Below are positions 18,093 to 26,650 of a DNA stretch of 64,000 nucleotides, in pieces. The notes under the pieces are model-generated. The model saw nothing but the letters and a program-made list of their open reading frames with translations. It was not told where the DNA came from and did not search any database. A program made the position numbers and the translations under genes. Position 1 is the first letter of the stretch, and the number at the start of each line of letters is the position of its first letter. The DNA is from Rosistilla oblonga (GTDB lineage: Bacteria > Planctomycetota > Planctomycetia > Pirellulales > Pirellulaceae): positions 248,001-312,000 of the forward strand of contig NZ_CP036292.1 of assembly GCF_007751715.1 (NCBI RefSeq), in the 5' to 3' direction.

Positions 18093-18325
18093 CGCACGCG
18101 GGGACCCTCGACTTGGGTGGGACGCCTGGCATTAAATTGTGCGGCGTGTAGCGGTCCTCTGCCGCCGGGATCTGTTGTTGCAGAAGCGGCCGACGGCGTG
18201 CCGATCCCTAACACCAGTCATGACGCTTTGCTAGCAAGTGAAGTTGCCATTGGCGGGCGGTAGCTGAAAAACCTATGCTCCCACCCCTCCCCCTCTCCAT
18301 CAGTTACTGGCAAAAGGCACATCCC

Positions 18326-18580
18326 ATGCGATATTCCCTCGCGATCATCGCTGCGATTGGCTTCGTTTCGGTTGGCTGCCGCGGGTATAGGACGCCGTTC
18401 AACACGTCCCCCGGCACGACACAACAGCAACGATTTGAAGCGGTCGCACACGATCCTTACCCCGAAAACGACTTGGGGCCTGCAGTTGTCGGCGGTCGCC
18501 CGCGGGACTATCAGAAACCGATTGCCGAACCGGTCCGCGATAAGATGTACAGCGAGAAACGCTCCTGGTTTTCCAATTGA
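18326..18580 (+). CDS. small lipoprotein of unknown function
   Basis: The product is 84 aa. ATG 18326 gives a short lipoprotein signal MRYSLAIIAAIGFVSVGC with the lipobox VSVGC at its end. The mature part is polar and proline-rich with no known domain. No strong Shine-Dalgarno is seen. Lipid-anchored periplasmic location is inferred from the lipobox. It stands alone between manA and a hairpin repeat. Confidence 0.65.
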   Translation: MRYSLAIIAAIGFVSVGCRGYRTPFNTSPGTTQQQRFEAVAHDPYPENDLGPAVVGGRPRDYQKPIAEPVRDKMYSEKRSWFSN

Positions 18581-18659
18581 TCCGCCTCGGCAGTGCTCCG
18601 GTCCGACCGGTCACAGCCCTCTCAATCGGTCGATCGCAGGGAAAAGTAGGACGATAAGG

Positions 18660-18681
18660 GCAGCTTGTATACGCCCGTACC
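18660..18681. promoter_or_regulatory. operator-like motif resembling the lexA upstream palindrome
   Basis: GCAGCTTGTATACGCCCGTA shares GCAGCTT, TATACG, a two-base centre and CGTA with the palindrome before lexA (57921-57954). The right arm is less complete. It lies about 205 bases before the pseudouridine synthase gene. A regulatory role is speculative. Confidence 0.3.
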
Positions 18682-18775
18682 CTACTCTAATGATCAGGGT
18701 TTACGTTATCGTTGATGTTTGAATCGTCCGCTACAACATCAAGCGGGACCGATCAGTGTTTCAGTTTGAGGTATC

Positions 18776-18833
18776 AGCCGGCACGCGCTAGCGTCCGGTT
18801 CTCCGGACAACCGGACGCTAGCGCGTGGCGGCT
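18776..18833. repeat. REP-like hairpin element, near-perfect 25-bp stem
   Basis: AGCCGGCACGCGCTAGCGTC plus CGGTT pairs with AACCGGACGCTAGCGCGTGG plus CGGCT around an eight-base loop, with one mismatch. It is preceded by GAGGTATC. A diverged copy lies at 29081-29139 and a half copy (GTGGCGGCTAACGTACC) near 36510. Confidence 0.85.
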
Positions 18834-18886
18834 GATTTGCGCAGAGACAAATTACTGATTGGCCCTGCATCATCAAGTCGAGCCAG

Positions 18887-20056
18887 ATGCCCAACCCGCC
18901 CCGCAAAAAGAAGAGCCCTCAAACGAAAGTCGCCAGCGAATCCGAGACCTCCATGGTGCGGCTGCAGCGCGTGTTGGCATCGGCCGGATTTGGCAGCCGG
19001 CGGAAGTGTGAGGAGTTGATCACCGAGGGGCGTGTCGATATCGACGGCCAACCCGTCATCGAACTCGGGACCCGCGTCGATCCGCGCGCGTCGAAGATCC
19101 GCGTCGACGGCGTTTCGATCAGGCCGGCCAAACTTGTCTACTTCGCGCTCAACAAACCTGTCGGGATCGTCACGACGAATCGCGATCCGCAAGGCCGCCC
19201 GCGGGTGATCGATCTGATCAACGAACACCAACGCGTCTTTCCCGTCGGTCGATTGGATCGCAACAGCGAAGGTCTGATCTTGATGACCAACGATGGCGAC
19301 CTTTCGGAAATGCTCGCCCACCCGCGGCATGGCGTTCGGAAGACCTATCAGGTGACGGTGGCGGGACTGGTTCAAGCCGAGACGCTCAAGCAGATGCGCG
19401 AAGGCGTCCACTTCCACGAGGGACGGTTCCAAGTCGAGGGTGTCAGCATCAAGCGGACCCGCGGCAAAGCGACCGAGTTGGAGATTGTGCTTCGCGAAGG
19501 GAAGAACCGCGAAATCCGCCGGATCCTGGCTCGGTTGGGACATAAAGTCGTCCAGCTGAAGCGGACAGCGATCGGAACATTAAAGCTGGGCGATCTGCCG
19601 ACCGGCGCCTATCGGCCGCTGAACAGTCGCGAAGTCAAGAAGCTGCGCGATGAAGTCGTTGCGTCGCAAGCGGCTGCCGAAGCCGAACAACCGCCGCGTC
19701 CTCGCAAGGGCGGAGCGCGAAAGGGTGTCGCTCGAAAAACCGGCCCCGCGACCGGAAGACCTACTGCCGGCCGACCCGCTGCGGGCAAGCCGTCAGCTGG
19801 CGGCAAGATGGGAGCTGGCCGAGGGAAGGGCGTCGGGCGATCGGCCCAAGCCAAGCCGGCTGGCCGACGACCCGGATCAAGCGATATCATTATTTCGTCC
19901 GAATCGACCGGCGGCTTGGGCGGGACCGTGATCGGAGCTCCCGAACTGGCAGCTCCTCCGGCGAAGCCCAAGCGTCCTGCGGCGGGCCGTCGCGGGACCA
20001 AGAAGGGTGCAACGCGTGGCGGTGCCGCAGCCCGCGGTAAACGCAAACGCCGATAG
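18887..20056 (+). CDS. rluB: RsuA/RluB-family pseudouridine synthase with basic C-terminal tail
   Basis: The product is 389 aa. An N-terminal S4 RNA-binding domain (about 24-70, VRLQRVLASAGFGSRRKCEELI) precedes the pseudouridine synthase core. The catalytic Asp is D124 in VGRLDRNSEGLILMTNDGDL, with ALNKPVGIVTT and REGKNREIRRILARLGH motifs. From about residue 255 to the end is a low-complexity Gly/Ala/Arg/Lys tail, likely flexible and RNA-binding. It isomerises uridine in 23S or 16S rRNA. RluB is favoured by the overall form, but RsuA or RluE type cannot be excluded. Confidence 0.88.
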   Translation: MPNPPRKKKSPQTKVASESETSMVRLQRVLASAGFGSRRKCEELITEGRVDIDGQPVIELGTRVDPRASKIRVDGVSIRPAKLVYFALNKPVGIVTTNRDPQGRPRVIDLINEHQRVFPVGRLDRNSEGLILMTNDGDLSEMLAHPRHGVRKTYQVTVAGLVQAETLKQMREGVHFHEGRFQVEGVSIKRTRGKATELEIVLREGKNREIRRILARLGHKVVQLKRTAIGTLKLGDLPTGAYRPLNSREVKKLRDEVVASQAAAEAEQPPRPRKGGARKGVARKTGPATGRPTAGRPAAGKPSAGGKMGAGRGKGVGRSAQAKPAGRRPGSSDIIISSESTGGLGGTVIGAPELAAPPAKPKRPAAGRRGTKKGATRGGAAARGKRKRR

Positions 20057-20261
20057 GCAGACGAACACGCCGCGGGGCATATGAACACGCCGATAGGCCA
20101 GAAAAGGCGTTGGATCTTTCCGGCCGTGGCAAAGCTTTCGTTCGGCGGACGATCTCCGCCGCCGCAGCGTCTCCGATTGGATCGCTGCTTCGCAACATCT
20201 CTGTTGGCGACGGAGGTGTATCCCACCCAGCAACTGCATCATTACTCGCGAGGATCGCTCG

Positions 20262-21134
20262 ATGACCAGCCCGCTCCATGCTCAACACTACGCCGACTGT
20301 GCTGCTTCGCTTCGAGCGGTTGTGACCGCGTCGGACCTGATCGCCGAAAAGACCTACCGCCTGCGGTTGCACGCTCCCGAGATCGCCAGCCAGATCGTGC
20401 CGGGGCAATTTGTCATGATCCGCTTGGACGGATTCAACGATCCGTTGATCGGTCGCGCTCTGGCGGTCTACCGCGTCGTCGCTAATGGCGATCAACCGCC
20501 CGAGGAGTTGGAGGTCGTCTACATCGCCAAGGGCAAGCTGACGACTCGTCTGGCTCGCATCCAAATCGGCCAGCATATCGGCATCTGGGGACCGCTGGGC
20601 AATGGCTTTCCCACAGTCGAGTGCGAGCATCTGATCATGGCGGCCGGTGGAATCGGGCAGACTCCGTTTCTGGCGTTGGGATCCGAAGCCTTGGGCCGCG
20701 AATCGTTTCCGGGGCGGACCAGCGGTTACGCCGGTCGAGCGACATTGTTGTACGGAGTTCGCAGCGCGAGCCTCGCCGCTGGCTTGGACGACTTTGCCGC
20801 CGCCGGGATCGATCTGGATCTCTGCACCGATGACGGCAGTCTTGGGACGCAGGCGTTGGTCCCCGATCGCTTGGCAACCTTGTTGGCCGCGCCCGATCGC
20901 GCTGCGTCGACGCGCGTCGTCTGCTGTGGTCCCGAAATCATGATGCAGCGAGTGGCCGAGGTTTGCGCTGCGGCGGGCGTTCCCTGCACCGTCTCGTTGG
21001 AAACTCCGATGGCTTGTGGGATCGGGATCTGTTTCTCGTGTGTCGCCAAAGTTCGGCAGGCCGATGGCGAATGGGACTACAAGCGAACCTGCGTCGAAGG
21101 GCCGGTCTTCGACGCTGCTAGCGTTGTCTGGTGA
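20262..21134 (+). CDS. pyrK: dihydroorotate dehydrogenase electron-transfer subunit
   Basis: The product is 290 aa. A ferredoxin-reductase-type FAD domain (YRLRLHAPEIASQIVPGQFVM, DPLIGRALAVY) is followed by a nucleotide domain (LIMAAGGIGQTPFLALG). A C-terminal [2Fe-2S] site holds cysteines in ETPMACGIGICFSCVAKV and again in YKRTCVEGPVF. This is the PyrK form that passes electrons from the PyrD flavin to NAD. pyrD is not in the window. It is a cytosolic protein. No partner gene is adjacent. Confidence 0.9.
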   Translation: MTSPLHAQHYADCAASLRAVVTASDLIAEKTYRLRLHAPEIASQIVPGQFVMIRLDGFNDPLIGRALAVYRVVANGDQPPEELEVVYIAKGKLTTRLARIQIGQHIGIWGPLGNGFPTVECEHLIMAAGGIGQTPFLALGSEALGRESFPGRTSGYAGRATLLYGVRSASLAAGLDDFAAAGIDLDLCTDDGSLGTQALVPDRLATLLAAPDRAASTRVVCCGPEIMMQRVAEVCAAAGVPCTVSLETPMACGIGICFSCVAKVRQADGEWDYKRTCVEGPVFDAASVVW

Positions 21135-21402
21135 TCCACCAGGCTGGGGTGACTTTAGCGATTCTTTTCCGAATTCCAAAATTTCTGCCAACGGTCGCTG
21201 TTTCGTAAGTGACCGCGCCGCAACAGGTTGCGGATTGCAAGAGCGATTACCGCAGCGCAACTTGCACTTGCTCCAGTTGCTGCTCTGCAGCACTATCCCG
21301 ACTTCGTTCGACCTCACCCGCGCCGTGAACCTGGCAGCATGGATGCTTGCATTGGGGTTCACTTAGGCTCGTTTGATAGCCGTCCATGGAGGGACTTTGG
21401 CA

Positions 21403-22671
21403 ATGCACATGTTGTGCTATTTATTGCTCGCCGCTGGCGTTTCCGGCAGCAGCGATTCGGTTCTCGTCGAGTTCACACAGCCCGGTTGTCACGCTTGTGT
21501 CACGATGGAACCGGTGGTTGGCCAATTGCAGCGCGAAGGCGTTGCGATCCGCCGCGTCGACGCCGCTCGCGAAAGTCATCTCGTTCAACGCTATCGCGTT
21601 ACCAGTTTCCCAACCTATCTTGTCCTTTCCGGCGGCCGCGAGATCGCTCGCCTGCAGGGGACGCAACCGATCCAAACGCTGCGGCAAGCACTTGCCAACC
21701 GCCAGGGCCAGCGGATCCGTGACACCGGAGCTCGGAACGTTCAACCGGAAGTTCCGCAGACACCGTTGTCCGCCGTTGCGGCGAGTCCTGTTTCTCAGGC
21801 GATCCCCGGCGAAGCGATGCCCAGCATCGATCTGGCACAAGCGGTCGAACGCGCTCAAGCCGCAACGGTTCGGATTCGAGTTCGCGAACAGGGAGCGGTA
21901 GGTGTCGCGACCGGAACGATTATCGACACACATGGAGAAGAGGCGTTGGTGCTGACCTGCGGCCACGTCTTCCGCGATTCGCAAGGCAAGGCACCGATCG
22001 AGGTCGAGCTGTTCATTCAAGGACAGATCCACACCGTGCCGGGGCAATTGATCGACTACGAAGCGAAGACCCGCGACATCGCCTTGGTCTCGATCAAGCC
22101 GGGCTTTCCGGTTCAGCCGGTTCCTGTGATCTCGAAGGATCAACTGCCGACATCGGGGACCGCCGCGTTCAGCTTTGGCTGCGATCGCGGAGCCGATCCA
22201 ACTCGCCGCGACACGCGGATCACCGCTGTCAACAAATACAACCAACACCTGGGTGCATCAAATCTGGAGATCGCCGGCGCCCCGACGATCGGCCGCAGCG
22301 GCGGTGGGCTGTTCGATCACCAGGGCCGAATCGTTGGCGTCTGCAACGCCGCCGATTTTGAAGATGACATCGGCATCTATGCCGGTCCGGGGACGATCCA
22401 GTGGCAACTCGACCGCGTCAACCTCGCCTCGCTCTATCAGCCTCGCGCTGCAGTCGCCGCGGCAACGCCTCGTTCGAACGTTCCCGCACCGCCCACGCGT
22501 TTAGCCGCCGTCACATCGCCAGCCGCATCCGCTCCCGCGGCACAGATCGCCTCCAATCAAGAAGTGATCGTGATCCTTCGAGACAAGAACCGTCCCGACA
22601 ACCCAACCAAAATCAAAACCTTCGACCAGCCGACACCCGACATGCTAAAGCTGCTCGGCCTGACTCGGTAA
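21403..22671 (+). CDS. exported thioredoxin-like plus trypsin-like protease fusion
   Basis: The product is 422 aa. Start 21403 lies nine bases after GGAGGG. A short hydrophobic N-terminus suggests export. Residues ~18-100 form a thioredoxin-like domain with CHAC (29-32) and a cis-Pro motif SFPTY (Pro70). Residues ~145-350 form a chymotrypsin-fold protease. The likely triad is H188 (LTCGHVF), D225 (TRDIALVS) and S299 (IGRSGGGLF). The C-terminus is Ala/Pro-rich with an ending KIKTFDQPTPDMLKLLGL. It could couple redox state to proteolysis in the periplasm; substrates are unknown. Confidence 0.8.
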   Translation: MHMLCYLLLAAGVSGSSDSVLVEFTQPGCHACVTMEPVVGQLQREGVAIRRVDAARESHLVQRYRVTSFPTYLVLSGGREIARLQGTQPIQTLRQALANRQGQRIRDTGARNVQPEVPQTPLSAVAASPVSQAIPGEAMPSIDLAQAVERAQAATVRIRVREQGAVGVATGTIIDTHGEEALVLTCGHVFRDSQGKAPIEVELFIQGQIHTVPGQLIDYEAKTRDIALVSIKPGFPVQPVPVISKDQLPTSGTAAFSFGCDRGADPTRRDTRITAVNKYNQHLGASNLEIAGAPTIGRSGGGLFDHQGRIVGVCNAADFEDDIGIYAGPGTIQWQLDRVNLASLYQPRAAVAAATPRSNVPAPPTRLAAVTSPAASAPAAQIASNQEVIVILRDKNRPDNPTKIKTFDQPTPDMLKLLGLTR

Positions 22672-22684
22672 CAACACGATCGCT

Positions 22685-22894
22685 TACCAGCACGAAGCGC
22701 AAGCGAGTGGTTTTCACGGCACCAGCGATTGGAGTTCGAGATCACTCGCTTGCGCGTCGTGCTAGTATGTTTGCCCCGGTTGCTGACCTTCTGCAGGGCG
22801 ACTCACACTCCCATACCAGCACGAAGCGCAAGCGAGTGAACCCCACCGCACCGACGCTTGGCTTTCGATCACTCGCTAGCGCTTCGTGCTAGTA
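22685..22894. repeat. pair of REP-like hairpin elements
   Basis: Two direct copies of one inverted repeat, at 22685-22767 and 22814-22894. Each has the left arm TACCAGCACGAAGCGCAAGC ending GAGTG, and a right arm CACTCGCT...GTGCTAGTA. The spacers inside each hairpin differ (33 and 31 bases). The right arm of the second copy encodes the end of the minus-strand adaptor gene. Confidence 0.88.
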
Positions 22895-23801
22895 TGTCGA
22901 TCGTTAGGGTGCCGCTGATGCCGGGGCGGAGGAGCCATTGGGGCTGGCCGTTGGCGGCGGGAAGCTTGCGGTTGTCGGTCGCTGTCCAGACAAGGTAGTT
23001 GCCGTCCAGATCGACTTCCGGACTGCATCGCGTAATCGTCAGATTGTCCATCACGATCGGTTGCTCGCCGGCGATCTGGAATGTCGCTGATGCTTTCATG
23101 CCGATGATCCGATGCGGCGCGATGTCTCGCAGATTCACGATCGCTTGGACCGTCAAGCGATCCATGCGCAGGATCCGCACCACAGGATCGCCTTGGCGAC
23201 ACCATTCCGATTGGAATCGGAACTGTTTGACGATCGTGCCGGCGAAGGGCGAGACGCTGCTACGCTGTTCCAAGTCGATCTCCGCAACCGATAGTTCCGC
23301 TTCGGCGACCTGCCGAGCGTAGAGGTCCTCGCGCCGCGCGGCCTCTGCGATTTTCAGCTCCGCCGCACTGCGATCCTTGTTGCTGGCCGCACGGTAGCGC
23401 TCCAGGTAGGGGACGCGGCCGACTTCATCCAGCAGTTCGGTCTCTTTTGTATTCTTCGCCAGTTCGATTTCGGCGGCGCGGATGTTCCATTGGTTCTCCG
23501 CTTTGATGGTCGCTTGGTCGAGTTCCGCTCTTGCGACTTCCAGCCGCGCCTTGGATTCGACATCCCCAAGTTGAAACAGCAACTGTCCGGCGGCGACGTC
23601 TTCGCCGGTGCGCGCATGCAGCGTGGTCAGCAGTCCGTCCCGCTCGGCGGCCAAATCGACTTGGTCCAGAATCATCAATAGACAGTCGGTTTCGACGCCC
23701 GACGGTTGCGAGCGATCTTGCCCGTGACTGGTCGAACCGACGAGCAGTGCGATCGCGATCAGGAGGTGAAGTGGAGCGATAGGTTTCATGAGATTAGACA
23801 T
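22869..23801 (-). CDS. HlyD-family membrane-fusion/adaptor protein
   Basis: The product is 310 aa. Start 23801 gives a signal sequence (MSNLMKPIAPLHLLIAIALL). It overlaps the stop of the upstream adaptor gene by eight bases, suggesting translational coupling. Order: N-terminal beta part (DQVDLAAERDGLLTTLHA), lipoyl-like half with ARTGEDVAAGQLLFQLGD, an alpha-helical hairpin (~85-175), second lipoyl half (SPFAGTIVKQF), then beta-barrel. Adaptors bridge an inner-membrane pump to TolC. The last eight residues (ILARSASE) and the stop come from a REP-like repeat. Confidence 0.85.
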   Translation of the reverse strand: MSNLMKPIAPLHLLIAIALLVGSTSHGQDRSQPSGVETDCLLMILDQVDLAAERDGLLTTLHARTGEDVAAGQLLFQLGDVESKARLEVARAELDQATIKAENQWNIRAAEIELAKNTKETELLDEVGRVPYLERYRAASNKDRSAAELKIAEAARREDLYARQVAEAELSVAEIDLEQRSSVSPFAGTIVKQFRFQSEWCRQGDPVVRILRMDRLTVQAIVNLRDIAPHRIIGMKASATFQIAGEQPIVMDNLTITRCSPEVDLDGNYLVWTATDNRKLPAANGQPQWLLRPGISGTLTIDILARSASE

Positions 23802-26244
23802 ATTTGAACCAGATTCTCTTGGCCCAGTCGAAGAATTCGTAGAGTTTGCAGTAACCGATCGAACTCCGCCCGACGTGAATGTGGGCGATGACTTCGGTCC
23901 CCGGGCGGGTGCGGACTTCGGAATCGGCGGGCTGTTTCCCGATGTCGACGTAGACGCGGATGATGTTCCCTTGATCTTCGTCGACGTCGGCGCTGCGAGC
24001 GATCTCGCGGATCGTTCCCTCGCGGACCAGGGTGGGATGCGAGGCGAGAACATACGACGTCTTCAAAGAGCCTGTGTCAGCGTCGTCGTTTTCGGCAGCG
24101 TTGGTTGCTGTCGGTTGTTCGTCGATCACATCGCGAAGGTATCCGCTGCGTTTATCGGCCAGCTTCAGTTCCAATTCCCAGGGGCCCTTGGGATCGGCGA
24201 TCGTTAATAATTTCTGCCCCGGTTGAACCGGACGCGCTGTCAGGCGTTGCGGCATGTCCCAGGTGACGATCTGGCCGTCGGCGGGGCTGGTGATCTGCAA
24301 TTGAGCCTGCTTTTCGAGCAGCAGGTCGTATTGGTCTTGGATCTTGCCGAGGCTCGCTTCAAATCCGGCGCACTGGCGGACATTGGTCTGCCGTTGTTCG
24401 TCGTCTTTGAAGTCGCCGAGCAGTCGCTGCAAGCGGCATGTTTTCAGCTTCTGCCGCGTTTCGCGGAGCTTCCCTTCGACGTCGGCGATCTCGGCCGAGA
24501 GAGCCGGATTGGAGAGGGTCAGGAGAACTTGGCCCTGTTGGACCCATTGGCCGTCGCTGACAAGCAATTGGTCGACCACGCCTTCGGTCTGCGCGTAGAC
24601 CTTGCTGCGCTGCGTCGGTTGCACGATTCCTTCGCATCGCAGTTTGAAGTCGGCCGGGACGAGGCTGAGGGCGGCGATGATCGCGACCAGCAACAGCGTG
24701 ATCCCGATCGCTTTGTTGCGGTGGTGTCCGCGGAACAGGTTGGTGAAGTGTCCCAGTTCTTTCCAGACCGGCATCAGGAACAGACTGTTGTGGCGGCGGG
24801 CGTTGGCGACCGCGTTGACGACTGGCAGTTCGACAGCTTGCCACATCGGCAGGATCTCATCGCGGCACAACGGCCGCTGCAGACCTTCGATCGCAAGGAC
24901 GCCCACGACGTCGCCGGGGCTCGCGTCGCGATCGCGAACGATGGCGGCGAGGTCGTCGGGATCGTTGGATGGTTCCCGTTTTTGGATCAGCGGGATGAAG
25001 GCGACCGATTGCGCATCGGTCGCTTCGTAATAGATGTCCAGCAGTCGCGTCAATTCGGGCGGCAGGTCGGAGGCTTGCTCGGGAGACCAGATCGCCAGCC
25101 GCGCGGTGGCTGATCGCGTGGCGAGCCGCTGGATTGCGACAACCGATTCGCTCCGCCGGTCGAAGACCTGTTGATTGCTGATCGCCCGCACGACACAACT
25201 CTGCCCGCGAAAGATCGACAGACTGATTCGCCCCTCGCCAAAAAATGCGTGCAGTTCGTTGACGACGTCAAACGCGACTTCGGTCTCGTGCAGGCTGCGG
25301 CCGACAATTTCGGCAACTCGCATCGCTCGGGCCTGCAATTCTGGCGGCTGCACCATGCGAGCGATTGGGGCTGGGCTGGCGACTTCGGCAATCGCCCGTT
25401 CGGTTGGTTCAGGTTCTGGTGGCGATGTGTCCGTTTCGAGATCCGTAGGATGCGTCGCAGGAATCGGGTCCTCAATCGGTTCGACTTGCGCGGCCGCATC
25501 GGGTTCATCGACGGTTTCCTCCGGGGCAGCGACTTCCTGCGAAGCGCTCTCCTGTTCTGTCGCTTCGTCGGGCGAGCTTGCTTCGTCGCTCGGAGGATTC
25601 TCTTGGCTTGCCGTTGCTGCGATGGCGGCTAGCGGTGCGGCGGTATCGAGAATTTTTGTGGAGGGTACCGTGTCGGGTTCGGCTGGCGCGATCGAGCGTT
25701 CGAGTTGGGTCTGCACTTGTTGCAGGTCGGCCAGAGTCCAGTGGCTTGTTTCGGGAAGGCGGCTGGGTTGGAACAATTCGACGACCGCTAGCGTCTGTTG
25801 TTCGCGGCGGATTGGAAAGACGAGTTGGCGGTGGAACAGAACCAGTTCGCGAATCGGGGCGTCGTCGATATCGTGCGGCGGCGCGTCGGGCGATTCATGA
25901 TCGCCGCGGCTGTCGAATGCGGGGGATGATTCGGGAGTGATGAAGATGTCGGCCTGTCCCGCCGCGTAGACTCGTTCGGCGTTGGCGACGATGTCGGCGG
26001 TGAAATCGGAGTCGGGGGAAGCGTCGGCCAGTTCGACACCGTGGCTTGCCTGCCAGCGAAATCCGCCTCCTTCGGGACTCCACACGATCGCCGCTGTGGC
26101 GCTGCTAGCGTCGCACAGTTTGGGCAACCGCTGGGCGATCGAGGCCAGCGGATCGTCGGGCTGTACCGGTGCCGCAGCGATCGCCGACAGCAGTCGCGAC
26201 AGGTCGGTTGGGTGATCGGAATGCATGCTAGTGTCGGCGGACAT
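23794..26244 (-). CDS. GAF-like sensor fused to HlyD-type adaptor, one membrane helix
   Basis: The product is 816 aa from 26244 (853 from 26355, where the extra residues are Arg-rich and doubtful). The N-terminal ~550 residues are cytosolic. A GAF-like region (about 10-170) is followed by a Pro/Glu/Ala linker (~190-290) and a second GAF-like domain (~300-480, with VAFIPLIQKRE and GDVVGVLAIEGLQ). One membrane helix (AIGITLLLVAIIAALSLVP) leads to a periplasmic adaptor: lipoyl half VYAQTEGVVDQLLVSDGQWVQ, helical hairpin, second half and barrel. It starts an adaptor pair and is divergent from a TolC gene. It may let a small ligand in the cytosol control export. Confidence 0.82.
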   Translation of the reverse strand: MSADTSMHSDHPTDLSRLLSAIAAAPVQPDDPLASIAQRLPKLCDASSATAAIVWSPEGGGFRWQASHGVELADASPDSDFTADIVANAERVYAAGQADIFITPESSPAFDSRGDHESPDAPPHDIDDAPIRELVLFHRQLVFPIRREQQTLAVVELFQPSRLPETSHWTLADLQQVQTQLERSIAPAEPDTVPSTKILDTAAPLAAIAATASQENPPSDEASSPDEATEQESASQEVAAPEETVDEPDAAAQVEPIEDPIPATHPTDLETDTSPPEPEPTERAIAEVASPAPIARMVQPPELQARAMRVAEIVGRSLHETEVAFDVVNELHAFFGEGRISLSIFRGQSCVVRAISNQQVFDRRSESVVAIQRLATRSATARLAIWSPEQASDLPPELTRLLDIYYEATDAQSVAFIPLIQKREPSNDPDDLAAIVRDRDASPGDVVGVLAIEGLQRPLCRDEILPMWQAVELPVVNAVANARRHNSLFLMPVWKELGHFTNLFRGHHRNKAIGITLLLVAIIAALSLVPADFKLRCEGIVQPTQRSKVYAQTEGVVDQLLVSDGQWVQQGQVLLTLSNPALSAEIADVEGKLRETRQKLKTCRLQRLLGDFKDDEQRQTNVRQCAGFEASLGKIQDQYDLLLEKQAQLQITSPADGQIVTWDMPQRLTARPVQPGQKLLTIADPKGPWELELKLADKRSGYLRDVIDEQPTATNAAENDDADTGSLKTSYVLASHPTLVREGTIREIARSADVDEDQGNIIRVYVDIGKQPADSEVRTRPGTEVIAHIHVGRSSIGYCKLYEFFDWAKRIWFKYV

Positions 26245-26650
26245 CGGTCGTGCAAGGCATCGGTTAAGTGGTTCGTCTGCGGGCAAGCTCGCGCGGAGAT
26301 GCCGTTTGCGAATCGGCGTACTGGGCAGCGAGAAGCGGTCGGAGAACGATCGCATCGTCGCAGGAAACCGTGGCTGAACCCTCTCGGGCTGGAGGATCGG
26401 GAGTCGCGGAACGCTATCTCAAGTCTAGTTTGGCCACAGCGAACGTGCGGGTTTCGGTTGTCGATGTGTGGCAAGATAGGGTGGTTTGTGTTGATTTTGC
26501 CAGCATTTGGCGGTCAGCCGGCGGGTTGGCGGGACGTGGTGGGGAATCGGGCGATTTCGATTGGCTGCCGAGGATCGGTGCGACCGATCTAATCGTTATA
26601 TTCGGCGCAGGCTGCCCGATGGTTAGGCTTTCCGCACATTTGACGAGGCG
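26245..26650. other. divergent promoter region between adaptor pair and TolC gene
   Basis: 406 bases with no convincing gene. Frames in this region are Arg-rich and unlike coding sequence nearby. Both the adaptor operon and the TolC gene must start from here, but I cannot pick clear promoter boxes. Confidence 0.5.

Noticed and set aside
22685-22894. CRISPR-like array
   Set aside because: Only two units with internal dyad symmetry, and hairpin interiors of unequal sequence. No further repeats and no cas genes.
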